From contig WFMF01000327.1 of assembly GCA_011033025.1 (NCBI GenBank), positions 62,001 to 126,000 of the forward strand: a stretch of 64,000 nucleotides of DNA, given 5' to 3'. Position 1 is the stretch's first letter. Each line of letters begins with the position of its first letter. The position numbers and the translations under genes are program-made. This DNA is from Beroe forskalii (lineage: Eukaryota > Ctenophora > Nuda > Beroida > Beroidae). Under the pieces are notes generated by a model that saw only the letters and a list, made by a program, of their open reading frames with translations, did no database searches and was not told where the DNA came from. Of this stretch, positions 10,701-20,926 are shown piece after piece.

Positions 10701-11639
10701 AAAAAATAATGTCCGTGAGGATTAAATGAAAGCAAACTATCCTTATTACAGAAAATCTAATATTCATAAGTCATGAGTTTTGAACGGATAATTATTATGG
10801 CATACTAAGTCGATTTTAACAGTTGATTGAACCTCCCAAAGGTCTATGTGTAATCTAAAAATTATATGGCATAATCCGTGCAAATTTCATGATTTATGAA
10901 TATTGTTCTCATAAGTCTAAAAGTAGAACACATATGGGACAAGATTTAACCTTTATTATTCACCATAAAGGTGGTGGGGTTATACCGGTTGAGTAAAACG
11001 TGTTATTTGCAGCTTTTTGTCGTTTTACCCCACCCTTTTTAGTATTATTACACACTTTTACCATGTTACTCCACTCTTACACCGTGTTATTTGTCATTAT
11101 TATGGTGTTATTCCACACTTGAGCCAAATTAATGAGCTGGCACACTGTTTACTTGACTGATCAGTTTCTACTTTCTATGGATCATTGCTCTACACTAAAT
11201 TAGTGATACGATAGAACGTTCTTTTCTGCTGAAAACTGTGCAAAATGCTAAAAAGAAAGCCTTTTAAGGCTTGAAGCTTTGTAAACTTGGTGAACGTTAC
11301 ACAACTCATAAGTGTGAAGTAACAGCATGTATTCAACTCAGCCTTCGGCTTCGGTGAATAATGTGATTTACGCCCACTCGTTTCGTTCTTGGCATAGGTA
11401 TTTATGTTGTTATTACACACTTTTGAGGTGTGGATTTGGAAATATTCTTCGAGGCGAAGCCGAGTGGAATATGGGAAATGCACACCAATATTACGAGCAA
11501 AAGCTACGATTCTGCTCCGTAAACTGGGTTTCTAACTCAACGAACGGGCCGTGATTCAAATAAATCATGTAACTTACTTATTCGTTGTGTAACTCTATAT
11601 TATTGCACTGCAAGAAATAGGATTATGCATTGTTTGAAG
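10701..11639. other. Gene-free stretch with degenerate repeats
   Basis: No gene is seen. 10970-11120 has repeated short words around TTTTACCCCAC and TTACACACTTT. 11335-11480 contains CTTCGGCTTCGG and GAGGCGAAGCCGAGTGGAA, which resemble the hairpin MITEs at 27676 and 32499. Confidence 0.5.
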
Positions 11640-12323
11640 TTATTTCTTCTTGAATTTGTTTCTGATCCTGATCACAGCGGGCTGCTGTGGCTCTTCTGAA
11701 CTTGGCCCAGGGTCTGTGTAGGCAGTAGATGGTCCTGGGGCATCAGCAGAACAAGAGGAGGTGGAGGGGTGTGGGGTGAATGGAGACTTGAATGACTTGT
11801 TGGGATTCCCTTTCGGTGCCATGAATAAGAGTTTACGTTTAGATCTTGGCTGAGGTGTTGTTGTGGGAAGTCTGAATGGAGAGGATAGAGGAGAGGAGTC
11901 AGGTGCCTTCACTTCATCCCGCGATGATTCTCCTAATGCCACAGCCAATGGTGAGCCATGACTTCTTTGCGCTTTCGGAGCCTTGTGTTTCCCCTTAGAG
12001 GATTGGATGACTTTGGAACTCGACGGACCAGGTTTGTTCTTAGTGTCTTTCCTGAGTTGCAAGATATTGAGTAATGGACTTAGTTCAATATCCTGCTGCT
12101 CTTTTGTCAGGGTGTAGGGAGGAGACTGGACAGTTGTTGTTGAGATGGTTACACTTTGACTCGCCGTCGGAAGGTATTTGTCCAGGGCTTTTTTCAGTTC
12201 TACCTTTTTTTTCTCTTCATGCCTAACGTTGATCGTTTCAGGATCCTGTGCGGCAGGGTCCTTTCGTTTCAGGTACTCAGTCTGCTTGATCACGCAGCGG
12301 TCTTCGTGCCTTAAACAAATTTA
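11640..12323 (-). CDS. Basic Ser/Pro-rich exon, unrecognised
   Basis: The minus-strand frame is open from a stop at 12321-12323 to TAA at 11640. It starts at a possible acceptor (TTTAAG) near 12310; no ATG lies at the front, so this is more likely a last exon than a whole gene. The first part (CLRHEDRCVIKQTEYLKRKD, then a KKKVELKKALDKY helix) is charged. The rest is rich in Ser, Pro, Lys and Arg, with SKRKL and KFKKK at the end, as in disordered nuclear proteins. I do not recognise the family. Dispersed element copy B begins where the frame ends, so the upstream exons may have been cut off by it. Confidence 0.45.
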
Positions 12324-13161
12324 ACGATAGTCAAATTGAAACCGAACTGCATATTGAGGCTACGCTGAGCCTACACATCCACAACACTGTAGACACGGAA
12401 CAAGAGAAATGGGGCACAATGGCAAGAACTTGGGGAGTTGGGAGATATTACGCATCACATGTGGACATGGCACGTCTCATGTAACGTTTCTTCTTTGCGT
12501 CCATAATTTCCACATACATATATTTTTTAATGTAGGTACATTGTGTATAATTTACTTTTTACATTGTCTTAAATGTAAGTGGTTTTCAATGTACATTGTA
12601 CTGTTTATAGTGTAAATTGCGTTCATTGTGAACTGTATTGAATGTACCTATATTGTACACTTGCTGCAAACTATTTCCGTAAACCCTGGCTGAGAAACTT
12701 TCAATGTAAACTGTGCTCAATGTATATTGTATTTGTATATTATTAATGTACCCTGTTGCAAAGCTGTTTCCGTAAACCCTGGCTGCAGAGAAACTCTTAT
12801 TCATGCGGTAAAAGCTGCGTGTAGGATAACATTACACCCACATTCCTATATTATAGTGTATCAAAATCAGTATATAATGTACATAGCTTTACATGTGCCT
12901 CCCTACATGCTAGGTGTGTCATACAATAACATTGCACCCGGAATGCGATCAGTGCTGCGTAGCGTATCGAATGACAAATTCGATCACGTGACACGCACTC
13001 CACATGTTTTACCTGATACGAACGCTGCGACGTGCTAGTCACGTGATAGGGCTTGGGCTGGAGCGGGATAATTGCGGTCACGTGACGGTCACGTGATTGT
13101 AAGTGATACGCTATGGTGTGAAAAGACAACTCATTTTAGTTTCTTCTTGTATCAGCAATTG
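12321..13161 (+). mobile_element. Dispersed element copy B (about 841 bp)
   Basis: It is near-identical to 36050-36891 from TTAACGATAGTC to TATCAGCAATT, and inverted relative to copy A. It includes the tandem words TGTACATTG and CCGTAAACCCTGGCTG, and a GC-richer end with four CACGTG sites. It is non-coding as far as I can see. Confidence 0.85.
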
Positions 13162-13366
13162 TTCTGTTCAAAACATCTTCCTATCTTCTAATATTTCAAA
13201 ACTTTAAACACTTTCTTTTATTTCTCAAACAATTTGTTGAAATTATGATGATACAAACTTGTGCACAATCAGACTATCTAGTATCTATTGTGTAGTCCAC
13301 AGACATAACAAACCCTTAGACAATATTGTCATGGAGGCACTGTGGTCTTATTACCGCCCTGGCCAG

Positions 13367-14222
13367 CCTCTTAAAAACCCCATTTTTGGCCTAAAAATGG
13401 ACTTCTTTGTCTATAATTGTCCACAACGACCAAAAATAAGGCTGAAAACTGCTTTTTCCCATGTGACTGCCTTCCAGGGAGTGTACTAGAACCAAATAAT
13501 GATGCATTTATACACAGAGTTTTCCCCAAGTCCAATTGTGTCAGAGTATTTTCTGAATTTTGATCAGTATCTCGGGGGGGGGTCCTCCCACTTAAGTTAC
13601 TAGTAAACTCATGGAATTTTGTAGGTCTGTACAGTTTGATCCAACTAAGAAAATGCTGCTTTCAGAATCTTGAATTTTGGCCATTTTCACGATTTACAGC
13701 CTCTTAAAACCCCCATTTTTGGCCTAAAATGGATTTCTTTGTTTATAATTGTCCACAAGGACCAAAAATAAGGCTGAAAACTGCTTCTTCCCATGTGACT
13801 GCCTTCCGGGGAGTGTACTTGAACCAAATAATGATGCACTTATACACAAAGTTTTCTCCATGTCCAATTGTGTCAGAGTATTTTCTGAATTTTGATCAAT
13901 ATCTCGGGGGGGGGGGTCCTCCTACTAAAGTTACTAGTTAACTCATGAAATTTTGCAGGTCAGTTCAGTTTGATCCAACTAAGAAAATGCTGCTTTCAGA
14001 ATTTTGAATTTCGGCCATTTTCACGATTTACAGCCTCTTAAAAACCCCATTTTTGGCCTAAAAATGGACTTCTTTGTCAATAATAGTCCACAAGGACCAA
14101 AAATAAGGCTGAAAACTGCTTTTTCTCATGTGACTGCCTTCCAGGGAGTGTACTAGAACCAAATAATGATGCATTTATACACAGAGTTTTCCCCAAGTCC
14201 AATTATGTCAGAGTATTTTCTG
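13367..14222 (+). repeat. 333-bp tandem repeat, about 2.6 units
   Basis: Units start at 13367, 13700 and 14034 with CCTCTTAAAA. The third is cut off at about 14222, where the 49-bp satellite begins. Each unit contains a G-run of 8-10 bases after ATCTCG. Short open frames repeated in each unit are shadows. Confidence 0.93.
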
Positions 14223-15460
14223 AGACAAACAATCCGAGTTACTTGCTTCATGGCAGGGGTAGCTTAGCCAGACAAACAATCCGAGTTACTTGCTTCATGG
14301 CAACAGGGTAGCTTAGCCAGACAAACAACCGAGTTACTGCTTCATGGCAACAGGGTAGCTTAGCCAGACAAACAACTGAGTTACTTGCTTCATGGCAACA
14401 GGGTAGCTTAGCCAGACAAACAATCCGAGTTAAGTGCTTCATGGCAACAGGGAAGCTTAGCCAGACAAACAATCCGAGTTACTTGCTTCATGGCAACAGT
14501 GTAGTAGCCAGACAAACAATCCGAGTTACTTGCTTCATGGCAACAGGGTAGCTTAGCCAGACAAACAATCCGAGTTAGTGCTTCATGGCAACAGGGTAGC
14601 TTAGCCAGACAAACAATCCGAGTTAAGTGCTTCATGGCAACAGGTAGCTTAGCCAGACAAACAATCCGAGTTAAGTGCTTCATGGCAACAGGGTAGCTTA
14701 GCCAGACAAACAATCCGAGTTACTTGCTTCATGGCAACAGGGTAGCTTAGCCAGACAAACAATCCGAGTTAAGTGCTTCATGGCAACAGGGTAGCTTAGC
14801 CAGACAAACAATCCGAGTTACTTGCTTCATGGCAACAGGGTAGCTTAGCCAGACAAACAATCCGAGTTAAGTGCTTCATGGCAACAGGGTAGCTTAGCCA
14901 GACAAACAATCCGAGTTAAGTGCTTCATGGCAACAGGGTAGCTTAGCCAGACAAACAATCCGAGTTAAGTGCTTCATGGCAACAGGGTAGCTTAGCCAGA
15001 CAAACAATCCGAGTTACTTGCTTCATGGCAACAGGGTAGCTTAGCCAGACAAACAATCCGAGTTACTTGCTTCATGGCAACAGGGTAGCTTAACAAACAA
15101 TCCGAGTTAAGTGCTTCATGGCAACAGGGTAGCTTAGCCAGACAAACAATCCGAGTTACTTGCTTCATGGCAACAGGGTAGCTTAGCCAGACAAACAATC
15201 CGAGTTAAGTGCTTCATGGCAACAGGGTAGCTTAGCCAGACAAACAATCCGAGTTACTTGCTTCATGGCAACAGGGTAGCTTAGCCAGACAAACAATCCG
15301 AGTTAAGTGCTTCATGGCAACAGGGTAGCTTAGCCAGACAAACAATCCGAGTTAAGTGCTTCATGGCAACAGGGTAGCTTAGCCAGACAAACAATCCGAG
15401 TTAAGTGCTTCATGGCAACAGAGTAGCTTAGCCAGACAAATAACTTTGCTTCATCACAGC
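14222..15460 (+). repeat. 49-bp satellite, left block (about 25 units)
   Basis: The unit starts AGACAAACAATCCGAGTTA and continues through CTTCATGGCAACAGGGTAGC. Two common variants differ at GTTACTTGC versus GTTAAGTGC. The units are contiguous with no spacers. The array continues at 16729 after a retrotransposon fragment. Confidence 0.97.
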
Positions 15461-15549
15461 AAAAGTCGCGTCATACAGACAAACAATCCGAGTTTGCTCT
15501 CCCATGTAGCTTAGGTAGTTTTGCTTTCCAGCCTAGTCATACATTGTAG

Positions 15550-16728
15550 CTGAACTCCATATTGATGTCATTGGGTACTTTGTTGTTAAGGAGTTTCCAC
15601 ATGTATTGTGATGAATCTCTCACGTCTTCTTTGAAGTGATTGTAATCCAACAAGGACTTGTAACCGTGCCCAGTAACTCATGTCCTTTAGGCCACAGATG
15701 TGCCTTGTGAAGAAGCGTTGTACATCCTCTATAGCTTTGGTGTCCCCCAGCTTGTGGGGGTGACAAACAATCCGAGGTATTGCTTGCATCGAATGAGAGA
15801 TTTCCACAGTGTTAGCATCACCGGTGTACTTCGGTCTCTAAATACCAAGAGCCCATCCTGCCAGTTTTCTAGCTCCAGCAACCATCGAGTTTATGTGGGT
15901 GGACCAATGATAGTTGGAAGACAGTACAAAACTCCCAAGTCCTTCACAACATCCTTGGAATCAAGGCTAAAAACCTGGAGTTAAGTGGTTGAACGTGCTA
16001 AATGGTAGTTCGTCCAGCCAATTGGGTCTCCCTGCTCGTAACACAGGTACTCAAACTTACCCTCAAACAAGACCATATTGTTTTGTATCGACCAGTCCAC
16101 AACCTTGTTGAGATCGCTTTGTAGGAGGGTCATTTCAGTCTCCTGGGTGATCAAACAATCCGTCGAGTATCGTCAGCAAAACAGGGAGGATGCAAAGACA
16201 AACAACTTCTTCAAGGTCATTCACGTCAAGGAGGAAAAGCAAGGGCCCAGAACAGTCCCCTGTGGTACTCCAACTGGGTAACATCTTCAAACAACAGAGT
16301 GTTGACCATCAACAGTTACAATCTGTCTCCTGCCTGAAAGAAAGTCCTTGATCCATTGGTAGAGGCGACCTCCTATGCCATAAAACAACCGGAGCTTCTT
16401 CAGAAGTAAACGGTGATCGACAACCCAGTCAAACGCTTTGGAGAAATCCAGGTAAATCACGTCTGTTTCTATACCCATGGTCATGTTCCGGACTATGTTG
16501 TCGTAGTGGCTAGAAGGTGGGTGAGGCAGCTGCATACCTCGGAATCCATGTTGTTTCTTGGATATCAGGGAGACCAGGGTAGTCAACCAGCCAAACAACC
16601 CGTTCAAACACCTTTATGATGTGTGACAAGGGAAAGCTGGGCGATAGTTTTGAGGTCAGCTTTACTATCTTTTTTGTGGATAGGAGTTATAAATTGCTCT
16701 TTGAGCATGCTGGGTATTTTCCCGTTGG
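15550..16728 (-). pseudogene. Non-LTR retrotransposon reverse transcriptase, decayed
   Basis: Read on the minus strand the motifs come in the right order: ITPIHKKDSKADLK (about 16690), KKQHGFR, DVIYLDFSKAFD (about 16470), GGRLYQWIKDFLSGRRQ, VPQGTVLGP, FADDT (about 16175), LQSDLNKVVDWSIQNN (about 16120), then a C-terminal part with HKLGDTKAIEDVQRFF and LQSLQRRRERF (about 15610-15760). This is a CR1/L2/Jockey-like reverse transcriptase. Several frameshifts separate the motifs, and the endonuclease part is missing. It sits between two blocks of the same satellite, so it inserted there or was captured by it. Satellite-like words are scattered inside it. Confidence 0.9.
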
Positions 16729-18265
16729 CAATCCGAGTTAAATGCTTCATGGCAACAGAGTAGCTTAGCCAGACAAACAATCCGAGTTACTTGCTACATG
16801 GCAACAGGGTAGCTTAGCCAGACAAACAATCCGAGTTAAGTGCTTCATGGCAACAGGGTAGCTTAGCCAGACAAACAATCCGAGTTAAGTGCTACATGGC
16901 AACAGAGTAGCTTAGCCAGACAAACAATCCGAGTTAAGTGCTTCATGGCAACAGGGTAGCTTAGCCAGACAAACAATCCGAGTTACTTGCTTCATGGCAA
17001 CAGGGTAGCTTAGCCAGACAAACAATCCGAGTTACTTGCTTCATGGCAACAGGGTAGCTTAGCCAGACAAACAATCCGAGTTACTTGCTTCATGGCAACA
17101 GAGTATCTTAGCCAGACAAACAACTGAGTTACTTGCTTCATGGCAACAGGGTAGCTTAGCCAGACAAACAATCCGAGTTAAGTGCTTCATGGCAACAGGG
17201 TAGCTTAGCCAGACAAACAATCCGAGTTACTTGCTTCATGGCAACAGGGTAGCTTAGCCAGACAAACAATCCGAGTTAAGTGCTTCATGGCAACAGGGTA
17301 GCTTAGCCAGACAAACAATCCGAGTTACGTGCTTCATGGCAACAGAGTAGCTTAGCCAGACAAACAATCCGAGTTACTTGCTTCATGGCAACAGTGTAGC
17401 TTAGCCAGACAAACAATCCGAGTTAAGTGCTACATGGCAACAGAGTAGCTTAGCCAGACAAACAATCCGAGTTAAGTGCTTAATGGCAACAGAGTAGCTT
17501 AGCCAGACAAACAATCCGAGTTACTTGCTTCATGGCAACAGAGTATCTTAGCCAGACAAACAATCCGAGTTACTTGCTTCATGGCAACAGGGTAGCTTAG
17601 CCAGACAAACAATCCGAGTTACGTGCTTCATGGCAACAGAGTAGCTTAGCCAGACAAACAATCCGAGTTACTTGCTTCATGGCAACAGTGTAGCTTAGCC
17701 AGACAAACAATCCGAGTTAAGTGCTACATGGCAACAGAGTATCTTCGCCAGACAAACAATCCGAGTTACTTGCTTCATGGCAACAGAGTATCTTAGCCAG
17801 ACAAACAATCCGAGTTACTTGCTTCATGGCAACAGAGTAGCTTAGCCAGACAAACAATCCGAGGTAAGTGCTTCATGGCAACAGGGTAGCTATGCCAGAC
17901 AAACAATCCGAGTTACTTGCTTCATGGCAACAGGGTAGCTTAGCCAGACAAACAATCCGAGTTACTTGCTTCATGGCAACAGGGTAGCTTAGCCAGACAA
18001 ACAATCCGAGTTAAGTGCTTCATGGCAACAGGGTAGCTTAGCCAGACAAACAATCCGAATTAAGTGCTTCATGGCAACAGAGTAGCTTAGCCAGACAAAC
18101 AATCCGAGTTACTTGCTTCATGGCAACAGGGTAGCTTAGCCAGACAAACAATCCGAGTTAAGTGCTTCATGGCAACAGAGTAGCTTAGCCAGACAAACAA
18201 TCCGAGTTACTTGCTTCATGGCAACAGAGTAGCTTAGCCAGACAAACAGTCCGAGTTACGTGCTA
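16729..18265 (+). repeat. 49-bp satellite, right block (about 31 units)
   Basis: Same unit as 14222-15460, starting from GGCAATCCGAGTTA at the reverse transcriptase boundary. Variants include CTACATGGC for CTTCATGGC and AGTATCTTAGCC, which are more common in this block than in the left one. Confidence 0.97.
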
Positions 18266-18767
18266 CATGGCACAATCTCTGCCATCCCTCCTATTTGCTT
18301 TTTTGTTTTACAAAAAGGCCAATGGGGTTGGAAAAAATTTAGTCTCATTGAAAAATTTAGTTTTATTGAAGGTTGTAAAATATTTCATGCTAATCATCAC
18401 CAAATAGATATGCGAAAGTTCTTCAAAAAGGCTATGGCTAGCATTGAAGACGACGATATTCAACGGCACAAACCAGCCCTGACCGGGCTTAAGCGAGTCC
18501 TTGAAGATAGCTTTCACCACTTTTTTCAACAAGCTTCAACACTGGAATTGGGATAGCCTCAGTTCAGCAGTTGTTGAGCGCCTGGGACTATGTCAAAAAA
18601 GGACAGGCTTCATATACCATGGATTTTCGAAGATGTTCATCTATTTCACGAATTGTGTAGTTAATTTCATAGCTCAAATAATTTCCTCTGATAACAAAAT
18701 AAAATTTGCCATGATAAACGTAGCATAGTCTGCAAAAACATGGATACTGTAATGATGTGTACATGAA
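18266..18767. other. Unassigned DNA with hairpin repeat copy 2 (18283-18332)
   Basis: The hairpin TTTTTTGTTTTACAAAAAGG resembles 9494-9546. The rest has a 98-codon plus-strand frame that begins inside the satellite and resembles no family, so I do not call it a gene. Confidence 0.5.
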
Positions 18768-19799
18768 GATTGCTGCACTATATAGTGACACCGCACTATA
18801 TAGTGACAAGCTTTTTAGTGCCAAAATACCCCAGTCACTATATAGTGCGTAAAACACTTTACAGTGTCAGCGCACTATATAGTGACATGTTCTTCCCAAT
18901 AATAGCCTACGTCGGTGTATCACATTGTTTGCCCTTTACTGGTCTACTTATTGAAGTGAACGACCCCCTTAGGTCCTAATTAAGTCTACTGTGAGCTGTA
19001 AGCATGGTATCGTGAGTTATAAAGTCAATTTAAGAGAAGAGCCTGGGCAGAAGTCCATAACCAGGTCAACGCAAATAGTACTGCAAATAGTATTGCCCTT
19101 AATCGTTCTTAACATGTCGTGAGACTTCTATGTAGTGAACAGGGAGGGGCCATCTTGAAGGTTCCGTCAATCATAAGGTGACGAGCAGTACAAATAACAT
19201 AGTGGGATATGTTAACGAATTTTTGCAGGATAAATGCATTTACTGACCAGACCGCTGTAGATTAGGCTATTGAGAAAGCGATACTTTGCCTGGGGGATGA
19301 ACCCCCATTTATGCTATGTTCACTAAGGAGATAACTAAGGAGATCAGCGGAGTGAAGCCATAACGAGATACGTAACACGATGTGGACAAGTGCGGTAAAT
19401 GTAGTGCAGTTATGGGAGAACCTTTTGCATGTTTTTCGGGACCAAATGCAGAGTGATAGCATGAGATCTACCACAGTTCGATGAGACACCATAATCATAA
19501 TCACTATTCGAATGTTATTGCATGTTGTGAGAGAACAATTTCAATAGGTGACAACGTGTACCCTATCACTTGCATAGGATCCGGATGCAATGTGATCCAC
19601 CGAGATGCTGTTCCGTCAATGAGGCCATGTCACTATATAGTGCGCTTTCCCTTTAAGGTGATTCGGGACACTCAACAACATATTACGGTCTACTTTTTGT
19701 CACTAAACAGTGCGTAAAACACTGTATAGTGTCAGCGCACTATACAGTGACATGGTGTCACTGTATTGTGCGGTGTCACTAGTATATAGTGCGATTACC
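18768..19799 (+). mobile_element. Non-autonomous DNA transposon, CACTATATAGTG family, copy 1
   Basis: It starts GATTGCTGCACTATATAG and ends with CTAGTATATAGTGCGATTACC. Both ends carry several copies of the palindrome CACTATATAGTG. It is flanked by GTACATGAA (18759-18767) and GTACGTGAA (19800-19808), a 9-bp target duplication with one mismatch. It aligns along its length with 30390-31432. A 9-bp duplication is typical of Mutator-like elements; that assignment is an inference. No intact transposase is present. Confidence 0.88.
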
Positions 19800-20926
19800 G
19801 TACGTGAAAACTTGATAAGTGAGGGAACTTACTAATTAGGTGATATTTAAGTAATTAATATAATAGTATTAAGTAATATTAAGTAATATAACAAACGTTG
19901 TTCATAATTGGACAGGTTGTCCTCGGCCGCAGAGAGCATGTCCTTTAAAGCTTCCTTCTCCTCGTGCAATGATCGGACATTGTCCTTTGTCTTCTCCAGC
20001 TTCACTTCACATGCCTGAACAAACAAGGCTTACCTACTTATCTGGGCACTCAATCGACTTTTAGATATTATATATTTTTCCTGATCCCAATCGCGTTTTT
20101 GTTTCACAAAAAGGCATTGAGAATAGGTCAGCAGAGATCGTGTATTTTAGGGGTTGTGTGTATACTACCTTTACGCGTACTGTTAAATCTGAAATAGGTG
20201 CTGCGCGCGACCGTGTGTCGTGGTGGTGGTGGTGGTGGTGGTGGTTGGTACATTTTCATGCATCTAACTGCTCCTTTATAATATCACTCGTATCAGAGTA
20301 GTGGCATCCTTTACATTGTGGGCTACAGCTAGCTAACAGCGTTGTAGGTATTTGAGTCCAATGCTCTGTTCATTCTGATGTTGAAATTAATTCTTTTTCA
20401 AAAATTCTACAATTCTTTAATCATTAAATCGAGACAATATCGATTTTCACGGAATTAATCAAATATTTGATTGGATTTCAATCACACAGTAATTTGGCCT
20501 TCTTTATTAAGGGGGGGGGGGGTTCACCCCTCACATTTTGGAGAACACGAATTTGAGATATGAGTTGGCCAGGATGGCCAGGGCGTGTACCAACATTTTG
20601 ACGGTGGTCTTGAGTCCATAGGTCCAATATTGCCCATGTGAGGCCTCGGTGCAAAAATGGCGTCCAAAAATCGAAATTTTTCCTGATGGAGAAAGAGCTT
20701 AGCTTTTGGTTGCATTCGATTCGTCTCGACGAGCTGATCATTTTAGTGTATTTGTTTGTCAAAATCGGATGAAAAATGGCCAAGTTATGCCCATGCGAAG
20801 CACGCGTGCCAAAGTGGCAGTCGGCCTATTTTGGGCCTTAAGATGGCCATTTTGGCCACATTTTTGGAGATATGAGCTTCAAACTTGTTTTGCCCATCAT
20901 TTAGGTCAAAATTGATGGGCAAATCA
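19800..20926. other. Gene-free stretch with a (GTG)n run and hairpin copy 3
   Basis: 20083-20131 is the third hairpin repeat (CGTTTTTGTTTCACAAAAAG). 20222-20246 is a GTG microsatellite. 20511-20921 is an unclassified repeat-like segment with a G-run at 20511 and phrases such as GAGATATGAG that recur in the element at 42.4 kb. No gene is seen. Confidence 0.5.

Noticed and set aside
14222-18265. Open frames in the 49-bp satellite (for example VCLAKLPCCHEA)
   Set aside because: The unit is not a multiple of three and the frames start and stop with unit variants; no gene signal.
18260-18556. 98-codon plus-strand frame
   Set aside because: It begins in the satellite, crosses a hairpin repeat and shows no recognisable domain.
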